This document shows positions 39,876 to 48,687 of a stretch of DNA of 64,000 nucleotides, one piece after another. Origin of the DNA: Amycolatopsis sp. (GTDB lineage: Bacteria; Actinomycetota; Actinomycetes; Mycobacteriales; Pseudonocardiaceae). A program made the position numbers and the translations under genes. The DNA lies in assembly GCF_025464955.1 (NCBI RefSeq), contig NZ_JAODNM010000092.1, positions 1 to 64,000 of the forward strand. Direction: 5' to 3'. Position 1 is the first letter of the stretch; each line of letters starts with the position of its first letter. The notes under the pieces are model-generated. The model had not been told where the DNA came from, did not search any database, and was given only the letters and a program-made list of their open reading frames with translations.

Positions 39876-41195
39876 ATGAGGGAACGAGAGCTTCCCGACG
39901 AATCGAGGACGACGATGGTGACCCGTGCGCAGCCGACCAACCCCCTGTGGCATCCCTTCGCCGACATGGGCGCGGTGGATGGGGACAGGGTGGTCATCAC
40001 CCGGGGTGCGGGCTCGTACGTCTGGGACGACCAGGGCAACCGCTACTTCGACGCGACGGCGTCGCTCTGGTACGCCAACTTCGGGCACGGCCGCGACGAG
40101 ATCACCACGGCCGTCACTGATCAGCTGCGCAAGCTCGACTCGTACAACCTGTTCGGCTATTACGCCAATGAACCCGCGCTAGAGCTGGCCGAGCGTGTCT
40201 CCGCGCTGGCGCCGACGCCCGGGTCGAAAGTGTTCTTCGGCTCCGGTGGCGGTGACGCCGTCGACACGGCCGTCAAGATCGCCCGCGCGCATTTCGCCCA
40301 GACCGGACGTCCGGAGAAGACCCACGTCATCGGCCGGGTGCAGGGCTATCACGGCACCCACGGCTACGGGACGGCCGTCGGCGGCATCCCGGTGAACGGC
40401 GCAGGCTTCGGGCCGCTCGCGGGCGACTTCTCGCACGTCCCGTACGACAGCGCCGAGGCACTCGACGCCGAGATCCAGCGGGTCGGCGCGGACAAGGTCG
40501 CGGCCTTCTTCTGTGAGCCCGTCATCGGAGCCGGCGGCGTCCTGCACCCGCCGGAGGGATACATCGAGGCCGTCGCGGACATCTGCCGTCGACACGGTGT
40601 GCTGTTCGTGGCGGACTGCGTCATCGCGGCGTTCGGGCGGCTCGGCACGTGGTTCGGCATCGACCGGTGGCCGGTGGAGCCGGACATGATCACCGTCGCG
40701 AAGGGCATCACCGGGGGCACCATCCCGCTCGGTGCGCTGATCGTCGCGCCGCATGTCGCCGAGCCGTTCTTCACCGGTGCGCCCGGCGCGCCGACGCTGC
40801 GGCACGGTCCGACGTACGCCGGACACCCGGTGGCGTGCGCGGCGGGCAACGCGACGCTGGACATCTACGAGCGCGACGGCCTGATCCCGCGCGGCCGCGA
40901 GCTCGAGAAGCCCCTCGCTGACGCGCTGGCCGGCGTCGCCGATCACCGGCTCGTCGGCGAAGTGCGTGCTGGGCTTGGGTTCCTGGCCGCTGTCGAGCTC
41001 GCTCCGGACGTCCTCGCCGCCGACCCCGGCGCCCCCGGACGTTGGCAGCGCACGTGTCGTGAGGAGGGGCTGCTGGTGCGTCCCGTCGCGAAGGGCATCG
41101 TAATGTCGCCCCCGCTCATCGCCGACGAGCCGGAGCTGGAACTCCTCGCTGCTGGCTTGCCCCGCGCTCTGGAGCGGCTGGCGAAGTCCCTTTAG
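39876..41195 (+). CDS. Class III aminotransferase
   Basis: A 439-residue PLP aminotransferase. The lysine is in TVAKGITGGTIPLGALI, the ring aspartate region is FVADCVIAAFGRLG, and FFGSGGGDAVDTAVKIARA is the phosphate cup. The usual DExQTG is altered to DCVIAAFG, as in the omega-transaminase/diamine-like branches. The start is ATG 39876 with GGGGTAAGG just upstream; ATG 39915 is an alternative. It lies in the neighbourhood of a GntR regulator, nitrilase-family hydrolase and APC permease, suggesting uptake and breakdown of an amine or amino-amide. Confidence 0.85.
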   Translation: MRERELPDESRTTMVTRAQPTNPLWHPFADMGAVDGDRVVITRGAGSYVWDDQGNRYFDATASLWYANFGHGRDEITTAVTDQLRKLDSYNLFGYYANEPALELAERVSALAPTPGSKVFFGSGGGDAVDTAVKIARAHFAQTGRPEKTHVIGRVQGYHGTHGYGTAVGGIPVNGAGFGPLAGDFSHVPYDSAEALDAEIQRVGADKVAAFFCEPVIGAGGVLHPPEGYIEAVADICRRHGVLFVADCVIAAFGRLGTWFGIDRWPVEPDMITVAKGITGGTIPLGALIVAPHVAEPFFTGAPGAPTLRHGPTYAGHPVACAAGNATLDIYERDGLIPRGRELEKPLADALAGVADHRLVGEVRAGLGFLAAVELAPDVLAADPGAPGRWQRTCREEGLLVRPVAKGIVMSPPLIADEPELELLAAGLPRALERLAKSL

Positions 41196-41233
41196 CGGCG
41201 CTTGCGGCGTTTAGCGGCGCTTGCAAGTCTAGC

Positions 41234-41260
41234 GACCCCTCGGGGCCACCCCGAGGGGTC
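41234..41260. terminator. 12-bp hairpin between convergent genes
   Basis: GACCCCTCGGGG pairs with CCCCGAGGGGTC around a CCA loop and is followed on the plus strand by TCTTT. This is a classical intrinsic terminator for the aminotransferase, probably bidirectional for the convergent GntR gene. A direct repeat of TTTAGCGGCGCTTG precedes it. Confidence 0.85.
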
Positions 41261-41284
41261 TTTGGACGCGGCGGACGGCGAGGC

Positions 41285-42040
41285 TTAACCCGGTTGCAGT
41301 CCGACGAACATGGTCCGGTGCAGGACTTCGACGTGCCGGCAGGTGACGTCGACAGCGGCGGCCGGGTCGCGAACGTCGAATGCGTCGACCAGTTCGGCGT
41401 GCTCCCGGTTGCACTCGCGCAGGAACTCCACGGGGTACGGCAGGTAGTAGCGGTACAGATCGTTCATGACTTCGCCGTAGCGACGCGCGGCCGCTTCGAG
41501 CCCGCTCGCTTCGGCCGCAGCCAGGTGGAATCGCGCGTCGAGCTCGTGGAACTCGGCCCAGCTCGTCGCCTTGTCCATCCAGCCGACGAGCCTGCGGAGT
41601 TCGTCGAGGCGCTTGTCGTCCCGTCGCAACGCGGCGAGGTGCACGAGCCCGCATTCGAGGGCGAGCCGGTGGTCGATCAGGTCCCGGACCTCGGACGCGG
41701 ATTCGGTGTACACGGCCATCTCACGCACGCGGCCACGCGTCGGACGCTCGGCAACGAGGGTGCCGCCGGTGCGGCCGCGACGGCGTACGAGCACACCGTC
41801 GTCACACAGCGACACCAGCGCTCGGCGGACGGTGATCTCGCCTACGCCGAGTGCGCGGGCAATCTCGGCGTTCGTCGGCAGGCGCTCGCCCGGCGTGAGC
41901 AGGCCGAGGTCGACCGCGAGGGCGATCCGGGCCCGCACGGTGTCCAAAGCGGACAGACGCCGGATACCCGTCAGAGCCGGGGCGGCCAGCCCGGCCGGAG
42001 AGTCGCCGAGAGCGGCCATACGGGTTACGGTACCGGACAT
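41285..42040 (-). CDS. GntR-family regulator, FCD-type
   Basis: A 251-residue regulator. The winged helix is at about 35-100 (LGLLTPGERLPTNAEIARAL, then GVGEITVRRALVSLCDDG), followed by an FCD domain with LDARFHLAAAEASG and CNREHAELVDAF. It diverges from the nitrilase-APC pair across about 80 bases that contain a TGCTCATAGTGAGCA palindrome, so it likely controls that pair and itself. FCD proteins usually bind carboxylates. Confidence 0.88.
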   Translation of the reverse strand: MSGTVTRMAALGDSPAGLAAPALTGIRRLSALDTVRARIALAVDLGLLTPGERLPTNAEIARALGVGEITVRRALVSLCDDGVLVRRRGRTGGTLVAERPTRGRVREMAVYTESASEVRDLIDHRLALECGLVHLAALRRDDKRLDELRRLVGWMDKATSWAEFHELDARFHLAAAEASGLEAAARRYGEVMNDLYRYYLPYPVEFLRECNREHAELVDAFDVRDPAAAVDVTCRHVEVLHRTMFVGLQPG

Positions 42041-42043
42041 AAC

Positions 42044-42058
42044 TGCTCATAGTGAGCA
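42044..42058. promoter_or_regulatory. Palindrome TGCTCATAGTGAGCA, GntR/nitrilase divergent promoter
   Basis: Six-base arms flank TAG only four bases before the GntR start and about 64 before the nitrilase start. It is a probable operator for the divergent GntR protein; its sequence differs from the operators of the two other GntR systems in the window. Confidence 0.55.
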
Positions 42059-42121
42059 CTCTTGTTAATGTGGTCAAGATGGACTATTTTTCGGCTACCC
42101 CTCTCCCCGAAAGGTGTGGTC

Positions 42122-43000
42122 GTGTCGGATTCCCTGCCGGTGGTCCTGGCTCAAGCGCTGCCCGTCCCCGCCGGACGCCCGGTGAGCGACTTCGCTTCCG
42201 ACGTCGGGACGCTGCTCGTCGACCATCCTGAGGCGCGCCTTGTCGCCTACCCGGAGCTGCATCTTTGCGGTGTCAGCGGCACGGATGCCGAGCGGCTGGA
42301 GCAGCTCCAGGCCGCGGCCGAGCCCCTTGACGGCGAGCGCACGCGGCAGCTCGCGCAGCTCGCGGGGGACCTCAAGATCTGGCTCGCGCCGGGCAGCGTC
42401 TGCGAGCGCGGGCCCGCCGGTCAGCTCTTCAACACCGCGCAGGCCTTTTCCCCACAAGGGAAAATGGTCTCCCACTACCGCAAGATCTTTCCGTGGCGGC
42501 CGTTCGAACCGTACGACCCCGGCGACAGGTTCGTCGTCTTCGACGTGCCGGACACCGGCCGCGTCGGGTTCTCGATCTGTTACGACGCTTGGTTTCCCGA
42601 AGTCGCCCGGCATCTCGCCTGGATGGGCGCGGACCTCATTCTCAACCCCGTGCAGACCACGACACGCGACCGCGAGCAGGAACTCGTGCTGGCGCGGGCG
42701 AACGCGATCACCAACCAGGTCTTCGTCGTCAGCGTCAACACCGCCGGGCCGTTCGGATTCGGCAAGAGCATCGTCGTCGACCCGGAAGGCCGCGTGCTCG
42801 CCGAGGCCGGTGTCGAACCGGAGGTTTTGGCTTTGACGCTGGAACTCGGCGAAGTCGCGCGGGTGCGCCGGGAAGGCACCGCCGGGACCAACCGGATGTG
42901 GGACCAGTTCACCGAAAGCGATGCCCCGCTTGAACTTCCGCTCTATCAGGGACGTATCGACCCCGGCCGCTGGCGGCCGCGAGAAGGCGGCGAATCATGA
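42122..43000 (+). CDS. Carbon-nitrogen hydrolase (nitrilase superfamily)
   Basis: A 292-residue amidohydrolase with the Glu-Lys-Cys triad: Glu45 in AYPELHLCG, Lys121 in HYRKIFPW and Cys153 in FSICYDAWFPE. It hydrolyses an amide, carbamoyl or nitrile C-N bond, in this branch most often an aliphatic amide or N-carbamoyl compound. The GTG at 42122 is chosen for the GAAAGG seven bases upstream; GTG 42116 is possible. Its TGA overlaps the permease ATG, so substrate import and hydrolysis are coupled. Confidence 0.88.
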   Translation: MSDSLPVVLAQALPVPAGRPVSDFASDVGTLLVDHPEARLVAYPELHLCGVSGTDAERLEQLQAAAEPLDGERTRQLAQLAGDLKIWLAPGSVCERGPAGQLFNTAQAFSPQGKMVSHYRKIFPWRPFEPYDPGDRFVVFDVPDTGRVGFSICYDAWFPEVARHLAWMGADLILNPVQTTTRDREQELVLARANAITNQVFVVSVNTAGPFGFGKSIVVDPEGRVLAEAGVEPEVLALTLELGEVARVRREGTAGTNRMWDQFTESDAPLELPLYQGRIDPGRWRPREGGES

Positions 43001-44325
43001 CTACCACGGCGAAGCCGAACCTGACGACGTTGACCCCGCATCTCGGCCTGCGCGGGGTCGTCCTTTTCGGACTGGCGTACATGGCGCCGCTGATCGTGCT
43101 GGGCACGTACGGCATCGTCGCGGACACCACGCACGGCACCGTGCCGACGGCGTACCTGCTCGCGATGGTGGCGATGCTGTTCACCGCTGCGAGCTACGGC
43201 AAGATGGCCGCCGCGTTCCCGGTCGCCGGGTCGGCGTACACCTATGTGCGCAAAGCGATCGACTCCCGCGTGGGGTTCCTGGTCGGCTGGGCGGTGCTGC
43301 TGGACTACTTCTTCCTGCCGATGGTGATCTGGCTGATCGGCAGTGCGTACCTGTCCGCGCAGTTCCCCTCGGTGCCGAGCTGGCTGTGGCTGGTCACGTT
43401 CATCCTGCTGACGACCGCGCTCAACGTGCTCGGCATCAAGGTCGCGGCCAAGGCGAACTTCGTGCTGATGGCGTTCCAGATCCTGGTGATCGCGTTCTTC
43501 GTGGTGCTGTCGTTGCGCCAGGTCGTCGTCGACGGGCACAGTCTCGCGAGCTCGACACCGTTCGGGCACAACGGTTCTTCGTTCTCCTCGATCTCGGCGG
43601 GCGCGGCGCTGGCGGCGTATTCGTTCCTCGGCTTCGACGCCGTCACGACCTTGACCGAGGAGACGATCGAACCGCGCAAGACGATTCCCCGCGCGATCCT
43701 GCTGACCGCGCTCATCGGCGGCGGGATCTTCGTGGTGCTGGCCTATTCCACCCAGCTCGTGCACCCGGGCAGCACGTTCGACGACCAGTCGTCGGCGGCG
43801 TTCGAGATCGCGAAAACCATCGGTGGCAACCTGTTCAGCTCGTTCTTCCTCGCCGGGCTCGTGGTCGCGCAGTTCGCCTCCGGGATCGCCGCGCAGGCCG
43901 GCGCGTCGCGGCTGATGTATGCGATGGGCCGCGACGGCGTGCTGCCGAAGAAGCTTTTTGGCTACCTGCACCGGCGTCTGCAGACTCCGGTGTTCGGGAT
44001 CGTGCTGATCGGTGTGGTCGGGCTGGTCGCGCTGACCCTCAGCGTCAGCACGTCGACCTCGTTCATCAACTTCGGTGCGTTCACGGCCTTCACCTTCGTC
44101 AACCTCAGCGTCATCGCGCACTGGCTCCGCAACCGCGACGGCTCGCCGGTGACGCACGTGGTGTTCCCGGTCATCGGGGCAGTCGTCGACGTCTGGCTGC
44201 TCTTCCACCTCGACGGGATCGCCCTCACTTTCGGCCTGGTGTGGCTGGGGATCGGGATCGTCTACCTGCTCGTCCTGACCCGCTTCTTCCGCGTCCCGCC
44301 GCCGGAGATGACGTTCGAGGAGTAG
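42997..44325 (+). CDS. APC-family amino acid/amine permease
   Basis: A 442-residue membrane permease with about twelve hydrophobic helices. The N-terminal GLRGVVLFGLAYMAPL and FPVAGSAYTYVRKAI are APC superfamily marks, and the last helices end at VYLLVLTRFF. It is close to the amino acid/putrescine-type importers. The ATGA overlap with the nitrilase gene suggests it imports that enzyme's substrate, with the divergent GntR protein controlling both. Confidence 0.9.
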   Translation: MTTTAKPNLTTLTPHLGLRGVVLFGLAYMAPLIVLGTYGIVADTTHGTVPTAYLLAMVAMLFTAASYGKMAAAFPVAGSAYTYVRKAIDSRVGFLVGWAVLLDYFFLPMVIWLIGSAYLSAQFPSVPSWLWLVTFILLTTALNVLGIKVAAKANFVLMAFQILVIAFFVVLSLRQVVVDGHSLASSTPFGHNGSSFSSISAGAALAAYSFLGFDAVTTLTEETIEPRKTIPRAILLTALIGGGIFVVLAYSTQLVHPGSTFDDQSSAAFEIAKTIGGNLFSSFFLAGLVVAQFASGIAAQAGASRLMYAMGRDGVLPKKLFGYLHRRLQTPVFGIVLIGVVGLVALTLSVSTSTSFINFGAFTAFTFVNLSVIAHWLRNRDGSPVTHVVFPVIGAVVDVWLLFHLDGIALTFGLVWLGIGIVYLLVLTRFFRVPPPEMTFEE

Positions 44326-44450
44326 TCGCGAGGGTTGACCTGCCTGTGCGGTGCCCCTGCGCCCTACACTTGTAGCTGCGGGATGGATTAGGTGCCGGTC
44401 CGCGTTACAGGCGGTAGCGCATTCATCGGTACGAACGGTAGGAGAACTTG

Positions 44451-45374
44451 GTGGCCCTGGATCCGGAGGAACTGTACGAGGTGGACTCCGACGTCCCCGA
44501 GTTGGACGGCGCGGTCCTCCTGCTCCAGTTCGACGGCTTCATCGACGCCGGATCCGCTGGTCAGCTGCTCGCGCAGCACCTGCTGAGCGAGTTCGAGCAC
44601 CGGGTGGTCGCCCGGTTCGACGTCGACCGCCTGCTCGACTACCGGTCCCGGCGTCCGCCGATGACGTACGCGGTCGATCACTGGGAGGCGTACGACGCCC
44701 CTGAGCTGGTCATCCACCTGCTGCACGACGCCGACGGCATCCCGTTCCTGGTGTTCACCGGCCCCGAGCCGGACCGCGAGTGGGAGCTGTTCGCGAAGGC
44801 CGTCCGCTCGCTGATCGAGCGTTGGGGCGTCCGGCTCGCGGTCAATTTCCACGGCATCCCGATGGGCGCGCCGCACACCCGGCCACTGGGTGTGACCGGT
44901 CACGCGACCAGGAACGACCTGCTCGTCGGCGAGCACCAACCGTTGCCGAACCGCATGCAGGTCCCCGGCAGCATCTCGGGACTGATCGAGTACCGCCTCG
45001 GCGAGTCCGGCCACGACGCGATGGGCTTCGCCGCGCACGTGCCGCACTACCTCGCTCAGGCGACGTATCCGGCTGCCGCTCTGCAGTTGCTCCAGTCCGT
45101 GACCAGGTCCACCGGCTTGCGCCTGCCCGACGCGGCGCTGCGTGAGGCCGCTCGCGCCGCCGACACGGAGATCAACCGCCAGGTCGCCGAATCCGACGAG
45201 GTCTCCGACGTCGTGCGTGCCCTCGAGCGTCAGTACGACACCTTCGTCGAGGCCACCGGCAAGGAAAGCCTGCTGGCCGAGTCTGTGGAGCACATGCCGA
45301 CCGCGGAAGAGCTGGGCAACCAGTTCGAGCGCTTCCTTGCCGAGCAGCAGGGCCACGGCGACACCTCGGAGTAA
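44451..45374 (+). CDS. PAC2 family protein
   Basis: A 307-residue protein of the PAC2 (proteasome assembly chaperone-like) family, widespread in actinobacteria. VLLLQFDGFIDAGSAGQLLAQ, RFDVDRLLDYRSRRPPM, LLHDADGIPFLVFTGPEPDREWE and GIPMGAPHTRPLGVTGHA are conserved family segments. It is acidic and cytoplasmic, and its function is unproven although a link to the actinobacterial proteasome is suspected. GGTAGGAG precedes the GTG at 44451; the TTG three bases earlier is less likely. Confidence 0.88.
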   Translation: MALDPEELYEVDSDVPELDGAVLLLQFDGFIDAGSAGQLLAQHLLSEFEHRVVARFDVDRLLDYRSRRPPMTYAVDHWEAYDAPELVIHLLHDADGIPFLVFTGPEPDREWELFAKAVRSLIERWGVRLAVNFHGIPMGAPHTRPLGVTGHATRNDLLVGEHQPLPNRMQVPGSISGLIEYRLGESGHDAMGFAAHVPHYLAQATYPAAALQLLQSVTRSTGLRLPDAALREAARAADTEINRQVAESDEVSDVVRALERQYDTFVEATGKESLLAESVEHMPTAEELGNQFERFLAEQQGHGDTSE

Positions 45375-45375
45375 C

Positions 45376-46056
45376 TCAGGCGTTGAGGTCCTTGGGCGGG
45401 ATTCCGAGCAGCGTCGTCGGGTCGTCCAGTCCACTTTCGACTTTCTTCGGCCGCCGCTCGCGGAAGATCCAGCCGCCGACGATGCCGCCGAGGAACCCGA
45501 ACAGGTGCGCCTGCCAGCCGACGCCTTCCTGTCCCGGCACCAGCGCGGTGAACTGGTAGGCGAAGCACAGGGCCATCACCAGCCCGATCACGATGTCGAT
45601 GCGGTGGCGGTCGAACAATCCGCGCACGAGCACATACCCGAGGTAACCCATCACCAGGCCGCTGGCGCCCGCGCCGGTCGTGCCCGACGCCTGGGTGAAC
45701 CAAGCGCCGATCCCACTGGCGATGATGATCAGGACGGTCACCGACAGGAATTTCTTGACCCCTCGATAGGCCGCCAGGAAGCCGAAAATGAACAGCGGCC
45801 CGGAGTTGCCCTCGATATGCGCCCAGCTGAAGTGCAGGAACGGCGCGGTGAAGATTTCGGGCAGCGACCCGACGTCTCGCGTCTTGAGGCCGTAATCGAA
45901 GCTGAGGTGATAGCTGTCGAACGCGTTGAAGATCTGCACGATCCAGATCACCGCGAGGAAGCCCACCATCACCCACAGTGCTTTCCTGGCTTCGGCGATC
46001 ATCGCCTCGGCCGTCACCGGCCCAACTGCGGTGCTTCCCTTACCTGGCGCACTCAT
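45376..46056 (-). CDS. Rhomboid family intramembrane serine protease
   Basis: A 226-residue six-helix membrane protein with the rhomboid catalytic pair: Ser132 in GAGASGLVMGYLGY and His184 in AHLFGFLGG. His80 and Asn84 in HIEGNSGPLF complete the oxyanion region. It should cleave transmembrane substrates within the bilayer. The start is ATG 46056 rather than 46077, giving a short cytoplasmic N-terminus. The stop is two bases from the convergent PAC2 stop. Confidence 0.9.
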   Translation of the reverse strand: MSAPGKGSTAVGPVTAEAMIAEARKALWVMVGFLAVIWIVQIFNAFDSYHLSFDYGLKTRDVGSLPEIFTAPFLHFSWAHIEGNSGPLFIFGFLAAYRGVKKFLSVTVLIIIASGIGAWFTQASGTTGAGASGLVMGYLGYVLVRGLFDRHRIDIVIGLVMALCFAYQFTALVPGQEGVGWQAHLFGFLGGIVGGWIFRERRPKKVESGLDDPTTLLGIPPKDLNA

Positions 46057-46112
46057 GATTACCCCCGTCCGCGGCACCAGCGGGCACCGACTTCTGCCAG
46101 CCTAACCGTGTG

Positions 46113-46625
46113 TTACACGGGGTCGGTAGTGGTCGGGCTGGTCATGGCAGGCGTAATGAGACCTACCAGCAGCGCGCCGACAGCGGTGGCGACCATCGAA
46201 GTCAGGATGAAGCCGCCGTTCGACAGCACGACCTGCCACGGTGAGCCGGGCATCGCGGTGAACCAAGCCGCCGCGGCGACCGCCGGCGCGATCACCTCCG
46301 GTCGCAGAAAGCTCGACAGGCCGACGGACTGCTTGTGTACCAAGGCTTTCCGTCGGTAGAGGCCCCACGTGATGACCGGGGTGGCCAGGATCCAGACGGC
46401 GTACCAGGCGAAGCGGAACGGCAGATAGGCGTGCGGGTCGGACGTCGTCGCGAGGCTGGTCGCGATGCCGAGCGCGGCGGTGTACACCGCGAGGACCTCC
46501 GACGGGATCGAGCTGACCAGGACCTTGGCCCAGGTGGCTTCGTTGTTGTCGACTTTGATCGTGCCCGCGGCCGAGGGCGTCATATCGCGGGTCACGGCGA
46601 GCGAGGTGACGGAGGAAACGCTCAT
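46113..46625 (-). CDS. Hypothetical membrane protein
   Basis: A 170-residue protein with about four hydrophobic segments near 39-56, 70-90, 112-128 and 133-160, preceded by a short polar N-terminus (KVDNNEATWAKVL). SIPSEVLAVYTAALGIA and RFAWYAVWILATPVITWGLYRRK match no family I know. It lies between the rhomboid and HxlR genes on the same strand, with no overlap. Function unknown. Confidence 0.6.
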   Translation of the reverse strand: MSVSSVTSLAVTRDMTPSAAGTIKVDNNEATWAKVLVSSIPSEVLAVYTAALGIATSLATTSDPHAYLPFRFAWYAVWILATPVITWGLYRRKALVHKQSVGLSSFLRPEVIAPAVAAAAWFTAMPGSPWQVVLSNGGFILTSMVATAVGALLVGLITPAMTSPTTTDPV

Positions 46626-46663
46626 GGCCACAGATCGTAGCGATGCCGGGTTACGGCCAGGGA

Positions 46664-47089
46664 TCAGTGTTCGACGTCGTAGGTCTGGCGTGCGGCGGCG
46701 ATTGTTTCGCGGTGCCGCTCGGCCCAGCCCGTCAGCTCCAGCAGCGAGGAGTACAGCTCGCGCGCCATGTCCGTCGCGCAGTACTCCACCTTCGGCGGCA
46801 CCGTCGGATACACGGTCCGGATGAGAAGGCCGTCTCGTTCCAGGTTGCGCAACGTCAAGGTCAGCATCCGGCGGCTGATACCGCCCACGGACCGTTCGAG
46901 CTCGGTGAAGCGGACCGGGCCGTGGATGGTCTGCAGCAGGATCCCGATGCTCCATTTGCCGCTGACCCTGTTGAGTACTTCCAGGACCGTGCAGCCTTCG
47001 TTGATGACGGCCGCTTCGGCTTCGAGGTCCTTGATTTCCGGCACGCCTCCGATGGTTACACATCGTGTCTGCCGTAACAAGAGATGCAC
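46664..47089 (-). CDS. HxlR-family winged-helix regulator
   Basis: A regulator of at most 141 residues with the HxlR winged helix: Cys in INEGCTVLEVLNRVSGKWSIGILL, RFTELERSVGGISRRMLTLTLRNLERDGL, and the wing YPTVPPKVEYCATDMARELY. HxlR proteins sense redox or electrophiles through such cysteines. The start is uncertain: ATG 47089 has no clear ribosome binding site, and an internal GTG at 47044 has GGAGG too close to it. It diverges from the membrane protein at 47141. Confidence 0.85.
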   Translation of the reverse strand: MHLLLRQTRCVTIGGVPEIKDLEAEAAVINEGCTVLEVLNRVSGKWSIGILLQTIHGPVRFTELERSVGGISRRMLTLTLRNLERDGLLIRTVYPTVPPKVEYCATDMARELYSSLLELTGWAERHRETIAAARQTYDVEH

Positions 47090-47140
47090 TCACGGCGTTG
47101 CTCAGGCAGTTCGCGCGTCGGAGCAAGTACTCTCCGCGAC

Positions 47141-47722
47141 ATGACGAAGCCCTCCGCGCGCCGGCCGAAGCCGGCCGGTGCCGGTGAACGCCGGTTCCTC
47201 GAGGAGCTCGAGGACAAGCGCCAGGACGTCCGCGACCTTCGGCGCGCGCTGAACCGGATCGAGCCCGCGAGCCCGGCGTGGAACGCCGCCGCCCAGCGGG
47301 TGCTGAGCGCGACCGGTGAACAGCTCGACTTCGAGGACCGCGCCACCACGCTTCGTTCCGAGTGGGCACGCGAGAAGTCGATGGGTGTGATCGGCTGGGT
47401 CATCGGCGCCGAGGTCGTGTGGGCCATGGTCTGCGCGGTGCTCGCCGGGCTGGGCACGGTCGCGTCGATGGGCTATTACGCCGCGCTCTTCATGATCGTG
47501 GTCGCCGTGTGGACCGGGGTTTCCCGGGCCGTGGCAAGGGTTCCGTTCACCACCGGCGTCGCGGTGGCCGCGGTCGTCGCGGTGGCGGGGCTCATCGTCA
47601 CCACGGTGATGATGACTTGGTTCCCGTGGCCGGTGCTGAGCGCGCCGCTCGTGCTGATCGCGGGCGCGGCGTTCGCCCTGCAGCGCGCGGTGCCGGTTCG
47701 GGGGCCCGATGGACGAGGGTGA
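47141..47722 (+). CDS. Hypothetical membrane protein with charged N-terminal helix
   Basis: A 193-residue protein. Residues 15-75 form a charged, helical, possibly coiled-coil cytoplasmic region (EELEDKRQDVRDLRRALNR), and four hydrophobic segments follow from about 82 to 182. No known family is recognised. It overlaps the start of the next coiled-coil protein by 14 bases, so the two are cotranscribed and may interact. Confidence 0.7.
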   Translation: MTKPSARRPKPAGAGERRFLEELEDKRQDVRDLRRALNRIEPASPAWNAAAQRVLSATGEQLDFEDRATTLRSEWAREKSMGVIGWVIGAEVVWAMVCAVLAGLGTVASMGYYAALFMIVVAVWTGVSRAVARVPFTTGVAVAAVVAVAGLIVTTVMMTWFPWPVLSAPLVLIAGAAFALQRAVPVRGPDGRG

Positions 47723-48617
47723 ACTCGACCAGCTGCGCGACGACGTCGACCAGCTTTTGCGGGTGCAGGAGGACTTCTACGGCCCTGGCGAGCGCGATCA
47801 GCTGCGTAAGGAAGTCCGCGAACTGACCGAGCGACTGGCCGACGTTGAGTCGGTCGTGACCGACTTGGAGCGGAAGCTGGATCGCGTCCAGCGCCGGTCG
47901 GCTCGGGTCACCGGCATGGAGGTTGTGGATCTCGACGGCGTCGGCGCCGAAACGCGCCGGCTCGCCGAAGTCGCGGAAACCCTGCCGACCATGCGGACCG
48001 AGCTGCTCGACGAGTTCGCGCGGGCGAAGTTGGAGCGTGCCGCCGCGGCGGCGGCGCAGTGGCTTGCGCACTACGACGCCGAACTCGAGGCCGCACTGGA
48101 ACTGTCCGAGTACCTGTCGTCGACCCCAGCGATTCTGATGGCGGCGAAGGGCCGACCCGGTCGGGTCACGGAGTTCCGCAATATCCACGAATCCCTGTTG
48201 GGTATGAACCTCGACCGGACGGGAGTTGCCGAGGACGAGAACCGTGCTCGCGCTGCTCTGCTCGCCGACGACGCGACCCGCGAGCGGATCGAACCCCGGC
48301 TGCGTGCCGCGCACCAGTCGGCGCGGGCCCTGCGCGAGCGGCTGCGGGCGTCCGTCAACGCTGCCGTGTCGGAGGACTGCCTGCTGCCGAAGTGGATCGA
48401 GGAGACGCTCGGTATCCCGCCGTCCGACCCGACACAGTGGATCGAGCGCGCGACGGAGGTGCTGGCGTACCGCGTGACCTATCGCGTCGCCGACCCACTG
48501 GACCCGCTCGGCCCCGCCCGGGACGCCACTCAGTCCCCGCCCCGCGAGCTGTGGCACCGCTGGCTGATCGACGCCATGTACCAACGCGGCGTTTTCCAGC
48601 CCCCCGCTTGGCTTTGA
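47709..48617 (+). CDS. Hypothetical coiled-coil protein
   Basis: A 302-residue soluble protein whose first 70 residues are strongly coiled-coil (ELDQLRDDVDQLLRVQ, ELTERLADVESVVTDLERK). A mixed helical domain follows, with no membrane segment and no catalytic motif I recognise. The C-terminus ends PPRELWHRWLIDAMYQRG. It overlaps the preceding membrane protein by 14 bases, so the membrane helix bundle and this coiled coil may form a complex. Function unknown. Confidence 0.7.
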   Translation: MDEGELDQLRDDVDQLLRVQEDFYGPGERDQLRKEVRELTERLADVESVVTDLERKLDRVQRRSARVTGMEVVDLDGVGAETRRLAEVAETLPTMRTELLDEFARAKLERAAAAAAQWLAHYDAELEAALELSEYLSSTPAILMAAKGRPGRVTEFRNIHESLLGMNLDRTGVAEDENRARAALLADDATRERIEPRLRAAHQSARALRERLRASVNAAVSEDCLLPKWIEETLGIPPSDPTQWIERATEVLAYRVTYRVADPLDPLGPARDATQSPPRELWHRWLIDAMYQRGVFQPPAWL

Positions 48618-48687
48618 GGCACCCGACCTGGAGTTGATCCAGTGACAGAATGGAACCGACCCTGCCCCCTCAGTTCGAGGAGCCGTC

